Shown here one piece after another: positions 52,247 to 61,111 of a DNA stretch of 64,000 bases (position 1 is its first letter; every line of letters begins with the position of its first letter). Source of the DNA: Thalassobacillus sp043497085 (lineage in GTDB: Bacteria; Bacillota; Bacilli; Bacillales; Halobacillaceae); the NCBI GenBank assembly GCA_043497085.1, contig JBIEKI010000001.1; one strand, written 5' to 3'. A program made the translations under genes and the position numbers. The notes beneath the pieces are model-generated. The model saw nothing but the letters and a program-made list of their open reading frames with translations, ran no database searches and was not told the origin of the DNA.

Positions 52247-53632
52247 ATGAAGAATTATGATGTAGCAGTAGTCGGTGGGGGGCCTGGTGGGTATATTGCA
52301 GCGGAAGAGGCAGCAAAGTACGGCAATTCTGTTGCGATTATCGAAAACAACCACCTTGGAGGAACTTGTTTGAATACTGGGTGTATCCCGTCCAAAACAC
52401 TCCTCCGCCATTCTGAAGTCATCGAATTGATGAAAAAAGCAAAGCAATGGGGAATCGAGTACGAAAACCTGTCCATATCATTAGAAAAAATGCTTCGCCG
52501 CAAAAATAAAGTAATCGAAAATTTACGTGCGGGGGTGGCATCGTTACTGAACCAAGTACAAGTAGATGTATATAACGGTACCGCCACAGTTCAACAAGAT
52601 AACCGTATCTCAATTGATAAGAAGGAAGAGATACGCGCAAATAAAATCATCATTGCCACCGGTTCCAAACCGTTTATACCGCCAATCCAGGGAGTAGAAC
52701 ATACTAATGTACATACCACGGATACGATTTTTGACATCGAACGTGTTCCTGATTCTTTAGTTATTATAGGCGGAGGGGTTATTGGTGTGGAAATCGCTTG
52801 TGTTTTCTCCAGCCTGAACGTAGACGTGACGATCATTGAAATGACGGACCGACTGATTGCTGGAGAAGATGAAGACGCTGCCGAACAAATTAGAAAAACA
52901 TTGGAACAGACACATGTGAATATCCATACTTCTTCACAAGTGGAAGAAGTTGCAGAAAAACCAAATGGAAAAATCGTTCACGTGACGACAGAAAATGGAG
53001 AATTACTTGCCATTGAAGCGGATGAACTATTGTTCGCTTCCGGACGGAAACCGAATCTGTCTGCCGTCTCGAAACTTCATTTGCAAATGAATGGTCCCTT
53101 TATTGCTGTAAATAAACAAATGCAGACAAGCAGACCGAACATTTATGCTGTTGGTGACGTGGTTGGAGGCTGGCAGCTTGCCCATGTGGCCAGTGCAGAA
53201 GGAGTAGTTGCAGCAGCGAATGCGAGTCATGAAGCAAGAGAAATCGATTATACCGTCGTTCCGAGGTGTATATATTCTCTTCCGGAGATAGCAAGTGTCG
53301 GCTTATCGGAGAAAGAGGCAAAGGAGAAGGGGCATGAAGTCCGCACTGAGACATTTCCATTGCAGAGGAATGGAAAAGCGTTTGCCATGGACGAACGAAC
53401 AGGCTTTATCAAATTAATTGCAGGTGAAGCATTTAATGAAATTTTAGGAATAGTTATGGTTGGTCCACACGTAACAGAAATGATATCTGAAGCCTCTGCG
53501 TTCATCGCTTTAGAAGGCACGGTATCTGAATTAGCGTCCATGATACATCCACATCCCACATTATCTGAAGGAATATGGGAAGTAGCACGATCATGGCTTG
53601 CGAACAAGCAAAGCCCGGTAATGACTCTATAA
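52247..53632 (+). CDS. acoL: Dihydrolipoamide dehydrogenase E3 of the complex
   Basis: 461-residue flavoprotein from the ATG at 52247 (GAGGTG upstream). FAD motif GGGPGGYIAAEEA (~10), redox disulfide GTCLNTGCIPSK (~40), NAD motif IGGGVIGVEIA (~175), second FAD motif YAVGDVVGG (~300), and the catalytic His-Glu pair in HPHPTLSEG (~440). Reoxidises the lipoyl arm of AcoC. Last gene of the operon. Confidence 0.92.
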   Translation: MKNYDVAVVGGGPGGYIAAEEAAKYGNSVAIIENNHLGGTCLNTGCIPSKTLLRHSEVIELMKKAKQWGIEYENLSISLEKMLRRKNKVIENLRAGVASLLNQVQVDVYNGTATVQQDNRISIDKKEEIRANKIIIATGSKPFIPPIQGVEHTNVHTTDTIFDIERVPDSLVIIGGGVIGVEIACVFSSLNVDVTIIEMTDRLIAGEDEDAAEQIRKTLEQTHVNIHTSSQVEEVAEKPNGKIVHVTTENGELLAIEADELLFASGRKPNLSAVSKLHLQMNGPFIAVNKQMQTSRPNIYAVGDVVGGWQLAHVASAEGVVAAANASHEAREIDYTVVPRCIYSLPEIASVGLSEKEAKEKGHEVRTETFPLQRNGKAFAMDERTGFIKLIAGEAFNEILGIVMVGPHVTEMISEASAFIALEGTVSELASMIHPHPTLSEGIWEVARSWLANKQSPVMTL

Positions 53633-53653
53633 ACGAAAATAGGTACAAAATAG

Positions 53654-53680
53654 GATTGAATGCCGATATGGTATTCAATC
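53654..53680 (+). terminator. Weak terminator-like hairpin after acoL
   Basis: The arms GATTGAATGCC and GGTATTCAATC form an 11-bp stem, followed by TTTGCCATTT rather than a pure T-run. Confidence 0.5.
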
Positions 53681-53810
53681 TTTGCCATTTAAAGAATTCG
53701 AAATATTTGTTATTATATAAATATTGTTAAAACTTATGCGAAAAATTGGAAAAGAGCGTAGTGCTATTCACCCATATTGTAAAAAAACATCAATAGGTGA
53801 GGGATGTATT

Positions 53811-55424
53811 GTGAAAAGTGAGTACACATACAAAGAATTGTATAACAAGTGGGAGAAGTTCGTTAATGGAGGAAAAGATTTATCACATCTGCCAAAAACA
53901 GTAGCCGATTCTTGGAGGCGGTGCCGACAGATGAACGTCAACCCATTTCAAAAGCCTTCCCTATTAAAAGAAGATGAAATCCGAGATTTACTTAATAAGA
54001 ACCAGTATTTGATCAACATTGTTTCTCCATTTATCAAATTGATCAGCGATTTGACGAAAGAAACGGGCTTTATCTTTGTGCTTACCGATAAGGAAGGAAA
54101 TGTGCTGGATGTCCGTGGTGACAAATTAGTAATTAATGATGCGAAAAAGAATAAGTTTGTTATCGGAGCTCACCGTTCCGAAAGTGCCGGAACTAATGCC
54201 ATTAGCCTTGCCCTCCAAACGAATACTCCTGTTCAGCTTGCGGGACCGGAACATTACAATGCGAATTTCCACCAGTGGACATGTGCATCATCGCCAATTC
54301 ATGATACAAATGGAAATATATTAGGTGTTTTAACTCTATCAGGAAGGTACTCTCTAAAACATACACATACACTAGGAATGGTTGTTTCCATTACTAAAGC
54401 CATTGAAAAAGAATTATATTTAAAAGAAAAAATTTTTAAGAAGCAAAAAAACTCAGATTTTTCCTCTTCCACTATGTTCAACTTTGAAGATATCATCGGA
54501 AAGAATGATAAACTCTTACATTCTATTCAGATGGCCAAGCTTGTTTCTAAAATGGACACAAGAGTTTTAGTTGAAGGGGAAAGCGGTACAGGAAAAGAAT
54601 TATTCGTACAAGCAATTCACCAAGCAAGCAATCGAAATGATGGTCCGTTCATAGGGATGAACTGCGCAGCCATTCCGGAACAATTAATTGAAAGTGAATT
54701 GTTTGGATACCAGGATGGAGCGTTTACTGGTGCCAAAAAAGGTGGCAAGCCAGGAAAGTTTGAGCTGGCCAATGGTGGTACATTATTTCTCGATGAAATC
54801 AACAGTATGTCTGCTGATATGCAAGTCAAGCTGTTAAGAGCATTACAACAAAACGAAATAACCCGTGTTGGCGGAAACCATTCAATACCTATCAATGTTC
54901 GTGTTGTTGCCGCATCCAACTACCCATTGGAAGAATTAGTTGAACAAGGTTCATTCCGAAAAGATTTATTCTATCGATTAGGAATTATAGTAATCGATAT
55001 ACCACCATTAAGAGAAAGAACGGAAGATATTCCCGAATTATTTGAGACCTTACTTCAGAAAGTCTGTCATCGTCTTGGCATGAATACTTGTGATTATGAT
55101 CCTCTCATTCTCCCTCCCCTGCAATCATATAGTTGGCCGGGAAATATAAGAGAGCTGGAAAATTATATTGAACGAGCGGTGGTACTGGCACAAGGAGAAA
55201 CGATAACCATCAAGCACTTGCCAGACAAAGTAATGGACCATATTTTTATCGGAGAAACCAAGGAACTGACCACCCTGGAAAAAGTAGAAAAAGAATCGAT
55301 TCGAAAAGCTTTAAATGTTTTTCAGGGAAACATTGCCAAAACTTCAGAAGTTCTTGGAATAACCAGAAAGACGTTATATAAGAAGATCGACACCTATCAA
55401 TTGAAAGAAAATCAAATCAGCTAA
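53811..55424 (+). CDS. acoR: AcoR-like sigma-54-dependent transcriptional activator
   Basis: 538 residues from a GTG at 53811 with AGGTGAGGG upstream; the frame extends further up without a ribosome site. N-terminus HLPKTVADSWRRC is the usual AcoR-type start. A GAF-like sensor covers ~55-190. The AAA+ domain has Walker A GESGTGKE (~255), the sigma-54-contacting GAFTGA loop (~303), Walker B LFLDEIN, and the arginine-finger region FRKDLFYRL. A Fis-type helix-turn-helix lies at ~495-535 (AKTSEVLGITRKTLYKK). Known relatives activate acetoin catabolism. The two -24/-12 promoters in this island are its likely targets, with binding at 35656-35674. Confidence 0.9.
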   Translation: MKSEYTYKELYNKWEKFVNGGKDLSHLPKTVADSWRRCRQMNVNPFQKPSLLKEDEIRDLLNKNQYLINIVSPFIKLISDLTKETGFIFVLTDKEGNVLDVRGDKLVINDAKKNKFVIGAHRSESAGTNAISLALQTNTPVQLAGPEHYNANFHQWTCASSPIHDTNGNILGVLTLSGRYSLKHTHTLGMVVSITKAIEKELYLKEKIFKKQKNSDFSSSTMFNFEDIIGKNDKLLHSIQMAKLVSKMDTRVLVEGESGTGKELFVQAIHQASNRNDGPFIGMNCAAIPEQLIESELFGYQDGAFTGAKKGGKPGKFELANGGTLFLDEINSMSADMQVKLLRALQQNEITRVGGNHSIPINVRVVAASNYPLEELVEQGSFRKDLFYRLGIIVIDIPPLRERTEDIPELFETLLQKVCHRLGMNTCDYDPLILPPLQSYSWPGNIRELENYIERAVVLAQGETITIKHLPDKVMDHIFIGETKELTTLEKVEKESIRKALNVFQGNIAKTSEVLGITRKTLYKKIDTYQLKENQIS

Positions 55425-55426
55425 AA

Positions 55427-55520
55427 ACCACCTTGGAGCCCTCCAAAATTTGGAGGGCTCCGGGGTGGTCGCTTGTTTACCCCAGGGCCTCCAGATATTG
55501 GAGGACCTGGGGTCTTCTCA
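55427..55520 (+). terminator. Tandem double-hairpin terminator
   Basis: Hairpin A (55427-55469) has a 19-bp stem starting ACCACCTTGGAGCCCTCC. Hairpin B (55479-55513) pairs ACCCCAGG and CCTGGGGT around CCTCCAGATATTGGAGG, then TCTTCTC. It ends acoR and belongs to the hairpin family described in the findings. Confidence 0.85.
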
Positions 55521-55617
55521 TTTCTACACCAACAAGAATTATTTATTTAGTATTTCAAGAGGGTTTCTCAAATAAAATAACTCTAGAATGACGTTTGACT
55601 CTGGAAGGAGTGTTTCT

Positions 55618-56550
55618 ATGCAAATAAGGCCATTTGCATTACAGCGCGGAGATACGATCGGTATTGTCACATTGGGAAGCCCGCCAGAAAGAAATGAGGT
55701 TGAGACAGGAATAAAAATGTTGGAAGACATGGGGTTTAAAACTCTTCTTGGTCGTAACGTTTACGCCCGAGATGGTTTCTTAGCAGGTACAGCGCAAGAA
55801 CGTGCAGGAGATTTAATGCGTATGTTTGCCAATCCAGAGGTGAAAATGATATTACCTACAAGGGGCGGGGTAGGAGTTGCTGGAATTCTTCCTTATCTTG
55901 ACTATGCATTTATACAGCGAAACGCAAAAATCATAAGTGGTTACAGTGATATTACGGTATTGTTGAATGCCCTGTACCAATATGCCCATTTAATAACTTT
56001 TCAAAGTCTGATGCTTGTCGATTTTAACCCAAACACCCCCGCCTATAATTTTAATCAATTTTTTACTGCTATTTCCTCCTCTACACCAATTGGACAAATA
56101 CAGACTCCTCCTAATATTCCGTTAAAAAGCAGAGTACCCGGAAACGTCACCGGGCCGATTGTTGGCGGAAATCTCACATCATTAGTTGGCACCATCGGTA
56201 CTCCTTTTGAAATAGATACTCGAGGAAAGATTCTCCTGATCGAGGATACACACGAACCCATTAACACATTATTCAGATATACCGAACAATTACGAATGGC
56301 TGGGAAGTTCCGGGACTGTATTGGGATTGTTATGGGAGAATGCACAGAGTGTGAAGAATCTTATGGTAAGACGTACGAAGATTTTATCAATGAATTTATA
56401 ATACCATTAGGAAAGCCGCTGATAACTAATCTAACCTCAGCACACGGCACTTATAAAACTGCAATTCCTATTGGGGCAACGGTTAACTTGAATACATTCA
56501 ATAATACATTAACGGTTCTTACACCTACTACGACTCCTTCTTTCTACTGA
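55618..56550 (+). CDS. LD-carboxypeptidase family protein (peptidase S66)
   Basis: 310 residues from the ATG at 55618 (GGAAGGAG eight bases upstream). The S66 catalytic set is present: nucleophile Ser in SGYSDITVL (~105), Glu in LLIEDTHEPI (~215) and His in SAHGTYKTAIPIG (~285). The loop TRGGVGVAGILPYLD replaces the usual RGGYG. Known members cut L,D-bonds of murein tetrapeptides during recycling, or related amide bonds (microcin C self-immunity MccF group). There is no signal peptide, so it is cytosolic. Monocistronic. Confidence 0.88.
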   Translation: MQIRPFALQRGDTIGIVTLGSPPERNEVETGIKMLEDMGFKTLLGRNVYARDGFLAGTAQERAGDLMRMFANPEVKMILPTRGGVGVAGILPYLDYAFIQRNAKIISGYSDITVLLNALYQYAHLITFQSLMLVDFNPNTPAYNFNQFFTAISSSTPIGQIQTPPNIPLKSRVPGNVTGPIVGGNLTSLVGTIGTPFEIDTRGKILLIEDTHEPINTLFRYTEQLRMAGKFRDCIGIVMGECTECEESYGKTYEDFINEFIIPLGKPLITNLTSAHGTYKTAIPIGATVNLNTFNNTLTVLTPTTTPSFY

Positions 56551-56694
56551 TGAAATAAGTATTATGAATACCGGGGAGTTATGAGATGACTAATTACTTT
56601 TACACAAAACTTTGTGGGTCGTTTCAGGGCGGGTTGGTTTTAAATAAATATCAAAAGTAATAGAGATGGTGGGGAAACCTAGCAAGTCTACCAT

Positions 56695-56776
56695 CCTCGG
56701 ATCCCTCCAAATTTTGAAGGAATCCGGGGTAAACAAGTTAACACCCCAGGTCCAATTTCTGGAGGACCTGGGGTGT
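56695..56776. terminator. Tandem double-hairpin terminator between convergent genes
   Basis: Hairpin A (56695-56729) is imperfect: CCTCGGAT/ATCCGGGG. Hairpin B (56741-56776) has a perfect 13-bp stem ACACCCCAGGTCC/GGACCTGGGGTGT. Serves the S66 gene and the minus-strand gene ending at 56789. Confidence 0.8.
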
Positions 56777-56788
56777 GTTAGTACAATG

Positions 56789-58333
56789 TTATTCTGGCAG
56801 AATTACAATCGCGTTTCCTACTGGTCTCTCACCGGAAGCATCAGAAGGCTGGTTAACGAGTTCATTCCCAATCGCCATTGTAGTCGATCCACCGCCATCG
56901 AGGTTCATGGCTTCAAAAGCACCGAGACTCTGCATCAGCTCAGCGCTTTCCAGGAAGTTCACCCCGATACTATTGTCGGCACGACCGTCTACCGTAACAA
57001 ACAACAGGTTGCCGTTTTCCTTGATACCTGCAAGCGTCCTAGGGTGTCGCTTGATCGCAAAGTTATACAGGAAGTTTGAACTCCAATAAAAGCCTTCATC
57101 AGCGGCAGGTATCGTCAATTCACCGTTTTCAATCAGGCGTGGGCCGCCATTTACGATACTATTTATAGCCGCATCCGTTGACTCTTCTCCATCTACCAAT
57201 AAACTCTCTTCCACATCCAGCTTGGCTCCTGGTTGTGCATGTTCCCTAAGCCACTCGGCGTGTGAGCCAGTAGCAGCAAGTACCGCACCATCTACCGGGA
57301 TGTGCCCGCCTTGGTTTCTGACTTCCCAAACCTCGCCGTCCGAATCTAAAACAACTTCCAGGCCTTCACCTGCTGGTGTTTCATCGCCAAATACAGGCTT
57401 GAATAAAATCAGCTCGCTGTCATCGGTGCAGGTGACATCATGCCTCGGTGCTTCTGTCGGCACATCACCTCCGGTACCGCCACAGCTGCGGATCAACCCA
57501 GGTTTCCGATTGATGCCATCCAGGGGAATGGATGCTCCATCGGAAGACTCAACCATCAGTTCCGTTTCCACTTCCGCAATATCTGCCCCTGACTCGGAAA
57601 AAACCAGATTGGTGCGGTCGCTGACGGACTCACTGACCAACTCGCCATCAAAGACGGAAACGCCGGCCAGGTCGCCCGGTGTCCCGTCACGGGTACCGAC
57701 GACAAAGTATCCGCCATTGATTGCTGCCAGTGCATCGGTTCGCTCGGATATCTCGGTTACCTTCTCTTTTCCCTGCACCTCTCCTTGTGCGAGGGCGGAA
57801 GTGACGGTACCATCAAAAACATCCGGATCAACTTCGAGGATATTCACTGCCCATGGACCATCTGTCCTTGTTCCGTCAAAGGCAGTAAAAAGTGTGCTGG
57901 CACTTGTGTAACCGTCTTTCTCCAGTTCTGCTTCTAACTCCTGTGCTGCACCAACGTTGTCAAACTCTCCGACGCGCACAAGATAAGCGATTCGATGTGT
58001 GTCAATATCATTGTATTTATTATCTTTGATCTGAGTGACATAAGCCTTATAACCGTCTGTTTTCAATCGTTTTACCAGATCCTTGCTTTCATCCTTTGTT
58101 TCCGCCAGTGAGATCTGAACCGTGTATACATCTGAAGTCTGGCCACGTTCAATATGGGTATAGGTAACACCAGGAGCAATTTTCTCTGTTTCACGGGTTT
58201 CCTCCAGGCTGGCATGGCCAAGGTCCAGTTCCGTATAGGCTGAGGCAGAATTTACGGGAAAACTGCCAAGCAATATCCATAAACTTAAACCAATACTGAT
58301 TAAAGAAGTGCCGGCTAACCTGTTTTTGTTCAT
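56789..58333 (-). CDS. Secreted phosphodiester glycosidase-family (NAGPA-like) protein with SPOR-like domain
   Basis: 514 residues, very acidic. Residues 1-32 form a signal peptide (ends SASA). Residues ~60-150 look like a SPOR-type domain (VYTVQISLAETKDESKDL, YLVRVGEFDNVGAAQEL), known to bind denuded glycan strands of peptidoglycan. Residues ~165-510 are the NAGPA domain: AINGGYFVVG (~200), NGGPRLIENG (~400), and the hallmark NLDGGGSTTM (~480). Two Cys (RSCGGTGG and DVTCTD) may form a disulfide. Related proteins hydrolyse sugar-1-phosphodiesters. Wall teichoic acid linkage units or GlcNAc-1-phosphate esters are plausible substrates here (inference). Preceded by AGAAAAGGAG. Confidence 0.82.
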   Translation of the reverse strand: MNKNRLAGTSLISIGLSLWILLGSFPVNSASAYTELDLGHASLEETRETEKIAPGVTYTHIERGQTSDVYTVQISLAETKDESKDLVKRLKTDGYKAYVTQIKDNKYNDIDTHRIAYLVRVGEFDNVGAAQELEAELEKDGYTSASTLFTAFDGTRTDGPWAVNILEVDPDVFDGTVTSALAQGEVQGKEKVTEISERTDALAAINGGYFVVGTRDGTPGDLAGVSVFDGELVSESVSDRTNLVFSESGADIAEVETELMVESSDGASIPLDGINRKPGLIRSCGGTGGDVPTEAPRHDVTCTDDSELILFKPVFGDETPAGEGLEVVLDSDGEVWEVRNQGGHIPVDGAVLAATGSHAEWLREHAQPGAKLDVEESLLVDGEESTDAAINSIVNGGPRLIENGELTIPAADEGFYWSSNFLYNFAIKRHPRTLAGIKENGNLLFVTVDGRADNSIGVNFLESAELMQSLGAFEAMNLDGGGSTTMAIGNELVNQPSDASGERPVGNAIVILPE

Positions 58334-58341
58334 TCCATCTA

Positions 58342-58452
58342 CTCCTTTTCTATAAATTAGTAGTCTTCAGGATGTTACTTATATATCCATCTGCAAAAAT
58401 CCTATAGAAAAGGAGAAAAAAGGATATAAGAACCATCAAAATTAGACAAAAG
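58342..58452 (-). promoter_or_regulatory. Leader region of the NAGPA-like gene, copy 1 of a duplicated 111-bp element
   Basis: Contains the ribosome site GAAAAGGAG and a TATATAA (-10-like) on the minus strand. Both ends are nearly identical to 60354-60464 (CTCCTTTTCTA-x-AAATTAGTA and ACCA-x-CAAAATTAGACAAAA), with equal total length. Confidence 0.6.
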
Positions 58453-58567
58453 ACACCCCGGAGCATCCAAAATTCGGAGGGCTCCCCGGGGTGGTCTCGT
58501 TATTGTCCCGGCATTCCGTATAGCAAAAAGTCCCCGGGAATCCATTAACTGCATTCCCGGGGACTTT
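58453..58567 (-). terminator. Two hairpins ending the 5'-nucleotidase transcript
   Basis: On the minus strand the first is AAAAGTCCCCGGGAAT/ATTCCCGGGGACTTTT (58527-58567). The second is ACCACCCCGG...CCGGGGTGT (58453-58494), of the tandem-hairpin family. Confidence 0.82.
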
Positions 58568-58636
58568 TGAATATAATTTGGTTAAGTGTTTTAGCTTGTT
58601 GTGGGCTTTTCGGTTCTATATCTTAATCAGATCTTG

Positions 58637-60226
58637 CTACTTTACATCAATTCGGTTCAAAGCTGGAGCTTCAATATTTTCTTGCTGTTTTAGATATTCA
58701 ATCATAGCATCTAATGCTAGAGGCCCTGTTACTTGATTTGTTCCTTCTTTCAGAACCGTAAATCCGTCTCCGCCAGTGGCGATAAAGTTGTTGACGGTCA
58801 CTGTGTATGGTTGTTCCGGATCAATCGGGTTGCCATTACTGTCCGCCATGGAAACAATCTTTTCCCCCTTTGGAGCGGCGTCATCCCAAGTATAGTTTAA
58901 TCCTGACACTTGCAAAATTCGAGGGTAGCTGCCTGACCATTGCTGTTCAAGGGCTGCTTTTATTTGGCTCCCGGTCAATGTCATTTTTACAAGGTTATTC
59001 CCGAATGGAAGCATAGTATATAATTCTCCCCACGTGATTGGACCTTCATCCAGGTCTGCACGAATACCACCGGGATTCATAAATGCAAAGTCTGTTTGCA
59101 TAGCAGCCCGCTGTGAATCAGCAACAAGGTTGCCGAGCGCAGACTCTCCACTGGCATCTTGAGCGGTCGTAATCGGCTCGTCCGCCTGCGCGATGACTTC
59201 CTGAATTTGATCCTCCACTTCTTTGCTGTAGTTATCCACCATTTCTTTTACTTCTGCATCAGGTTCGATAGCATCATGGAAGGTGGTAACCACGGACGCT
59301 TCTTTTGATACGATATCCTTCGTTTTTGGATCAATCATTAAATCTACATCAGAAAAGGCAGTTCCATAGGAATAAGATTCCACAATCAGCTTTCCGTCTA
59401 CAACGGTGTTCGCGTAAGCATGATTATGCCCGCCAAAAATAACATCGACTTCATCGTCGATTTTTGGAGCGAACTCCACAACCTCTCCAGAGGGATTAGT
59501 GCCATCCGGATTGGAAGATGCAGGCACATGAGCAAGCACAACGATGGATTCGACACCTTTTTCTTTCAGTTGCGCAGCTGCTTTGTTAATCGCCGCAGCC
59601 TCATCGGTGAACTCAACCCCTTCGATACCGCTCGGAAGAACAATGTTCTTCGTGTCTGTGGTGATTACACCGATAAATCCAATCGGCATGCCGTTGACTT
59701 TTTTGATCACATACGGCGGCAGAATCGGTTCGCCTGTATCTTTATCTTTCACATTTGCTACGGTATAAGGGAAGGAAGCTCCTTCAAAATCTCCTGTTTC
59801 TTCATGAGTCCCTCCATAGATCAGGCGCTTCATTTCAGCAACTCCTTCATCAAACTCATGGTTGCCGACAGTTCCTACATCAAAACCAAGTTCGTTTAGA
59901 ATCTCAATGGTAGGTTCATCCTGCAGGAGGGAAGAAACAGGTGAACTTGCCCCAACGACATCTCCTGCATGGACAAGTAATGTGTTTTTGTTGTCCTGTT
60001 CATACTGTTTCAGGTAAGCAGCCAAATATTCGGCTCCCCCTGCCTTTCGGTCACCGATGGTACGGTAAACGTCCAGTTGACCATGAAAATCATTCATGCC
60101 TAATAATTGTACGGGTATGTACCTTTCCTTATAGTGTTCATTGGCACCGGGATGGGCTGAAACTGATGTACTTAAAAGTGATAAGGACAATAGAAGGGCT
60201 GGTAATAACTTTCTAACTTGTAACAT
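58637..60226 (-). CDS. Secreted 5'-nucleotidase / 2',3'-cyclic phosphodiesterase-type protein
   Basis: 529 residues from the ATG at 60226 (AAGGAGG upstream). The signal peptide ends near SVSA. The N-terminal metallophosphatase domain has the two-metal ligands in NDFHGQ (~45), AGDVVGASS (~85), GNHEFDEG (~120), LAHVP (~205) and GGHNHAY (~240). The C-terminal 5'-nucleotidase domain has NLVADSQRAAM, NPGGIRAD and GDGFTVLKEG (nucleoside-binding region). Known UshA-type proteins release phosphate and nucleosides outside the cell. No wall-sorting motif is seen. Confidence 0.9.
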   Translation of the reverse strand: MLQVRKLLPALLLSLSLLSTSVSAHPGANEHYKERYIPVQLLGMNDFHGQLDVYRTIGDRKAGGAEYLAAYLKQYEQDNKNTLLVHAGDVVGASSPVSSLLQDEPTIEILNELGFDVGTVGNHEFDEGVAEMKRLIYGGTHEETGDFEGASFPYTVANVKDKDTGEPILPPYVIKKVNGMPIGFIGVITTDTKNIVLPSGIEGVEFTDEAAAINKAAAQLKEKGVESIVVLAHVPASSNPDGTNPSGEVVEFAPKIDDEVDVIFGGHNHAYANTVVDGKLIVESYSYGTAFSDVDLMIDPKTKDIVSKEASVVTTFHDAIEPDAEVKEMVDNYSKEVEDQIQEVIAQADEPITTAQDASGESALGNLVADSQRAAMQTDFAFMNPGGIRADLDEGPITWGELYTMLPFGNNLVKMTLTGSQIKAALEQQWSGSYPRILQVSGLNYTWDDAAPKGEKIVSMADSNGNPIDPEQPYTVTVNNFIATGGDGFTVLKEGTNQVTGPLALDAMIEYLKQQENIEAPALNRIDVK

Positions 60227-60271
60227 GATGTACCTCCTTGTATTTATTGTTATCTTAAACAATAGCAGAGT

Positions 60272-60300
60272 AGTATAAAGTTGTTTTTAACCAATTGTAA
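60272..60300 (-). promoter_or_regulatory. Promoter of the 5'-nucleotidase gene
   Basis: On the minus strand TTACAA (60295-60300), a 17-bp spacer and TATACT (60272-60277), 46 bp before the start. Confidence 0.65.
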
Positions 60301-60353
60301 AATCTTGAAAATTGTAACTTTTAAGTGCTCCGGGATATGTTTTTTCACCTCAG

Positions 60354-60464
60354 CTCCTTTTCTAAAAATTAGTATCTGCACCATCTATTTATATACCAAC
60401 AGAACTAATTCCTATATATAAGGTACAAAAGGGGAGAATGGTACCAACAAAATTAGACAAAAAG
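60354..60464 (-). repeat. Second copy of the 111-bp leader element, apparently orphaned
   Basis: Matches 58342-58452 at both ends, including the ribosome site AGAAAAGGAG, but is followed on the minus strand only by a GTG frame of about 32 codons (60348 to about 60250) that runs to a stop just before the nucleotidase start. The rest of 60227-60715 holds the nucleotidase promoter, a hairpin at 60501-60545, and an extended -10 (TGTTATACT) at 60628-60636 for the next gene. Confidence 0.55.
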
Positions 60465-60500
60465 TCTCTCTTAGACAATCGATTTCGAGGAAGAGAAAGT

Positions 60501-60545
60501 AAAATATCCCACGGTCTCCATATTTTGAAGTCCACGGGATATTTT
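60501..60545. terminator. Hairpin in the divergent gap
   Basis: AAAATATCCC-ACGG/CCAC-GGGATATTTT stem with A/T-runs on both sides. It lies upstream of both neighbouring genes, so its own transcript is unclear. Confidence 0.6.
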
Positions 60546-60715
60546 ATATGAAGCATTACTTTGTTTAGTTGGCTTGAGCCTCGTCAATCCGGCGGATTTC
60601 TTGCCCTGCGAAGATACTTGTTGAATCTGTTATACTCTTAAAATATATTCATTCTGTTTAATTATTACCGATGAATATAGTGTTAGATAAATAGATGTAA
60701 CACAAGGAGAGAATT

Positions 60716-61099
60716 ATGAAAGAAGTTATATTATTACTTGCAGAAATCGTTAATATATTTCACGACTTGTTTGGCGAACTGGCGAGGGGATTAGGGTTGA
60801 CCTTGAATGATAAAGAGATGCACTTTTGGATAATCGGCATATTAGGATTAGCTGGATTTTTAATTGTGAATGCAGCTTTTCATGTCCTGTCTCAATGGAG
60901 CATCACGGCTATATCATTTGTATTTTCATTTGCAATGGTGCTTGTTTTTGTGTTCGCAGTAGAAATACAGCAGAAAATAACGGGAGCCGGGCAAATGGAA
61001 TTCCAAGATGCAGCTATTAGTATAGTAGGGTTTTTGGCGTTTTTTGGTGCCTACTTATTATTTAAAGGGAGTTTAATTCTGCTAAAGAAATTTATCTGA
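60716..61099 (+). CDS. Small membrane protein, unknown
   Basis: 127 residues, AAGGAGA before the ATG. An amphipathic N-terminal segment with HDLFGELARGLGLTL is followed by three hydrophobic helices (~37-57, ~62-82, ~101-122). The tail is basic. No known domain recognised. Its neighbours are a secreted nucleotidase (divergent) and the capsule-control genes. Translation is supported by the ribosome site and by typical membrane-protein composition. A hairpin follows. Confidence 0.7.
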   Translation: MKEVILLLAEIVNIFHDLFGELARGLGLTLNDKEMHFWIIGILGLAGFLIVNAAFHVLSQWSITAISFVFSFAMVLVFVFAVEIQQKITGAGQMEFQDAAISIVGFLAFFGAYLLFKGSLILLKKFI

Positions 61100-61111
61100 C
61101 CAGTTTAGGCG

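Noticed and set aside
57222..57911. 229-codon plus-strand reading frame opposite the NAGPA-like gene
   Set aside because: Ser/Pro/Thr-rich with no domain and no ribosome site. It is the shadow of the GC-richer, well-supported minus-strand gene.
59420..59899. 159-codon plus-strand reading frame opposite the 5'-nucleotidase gene
   Set aside because: No ribosome site and no recognisable domain. The nucleotidase frame has complete metal-binding motifs.
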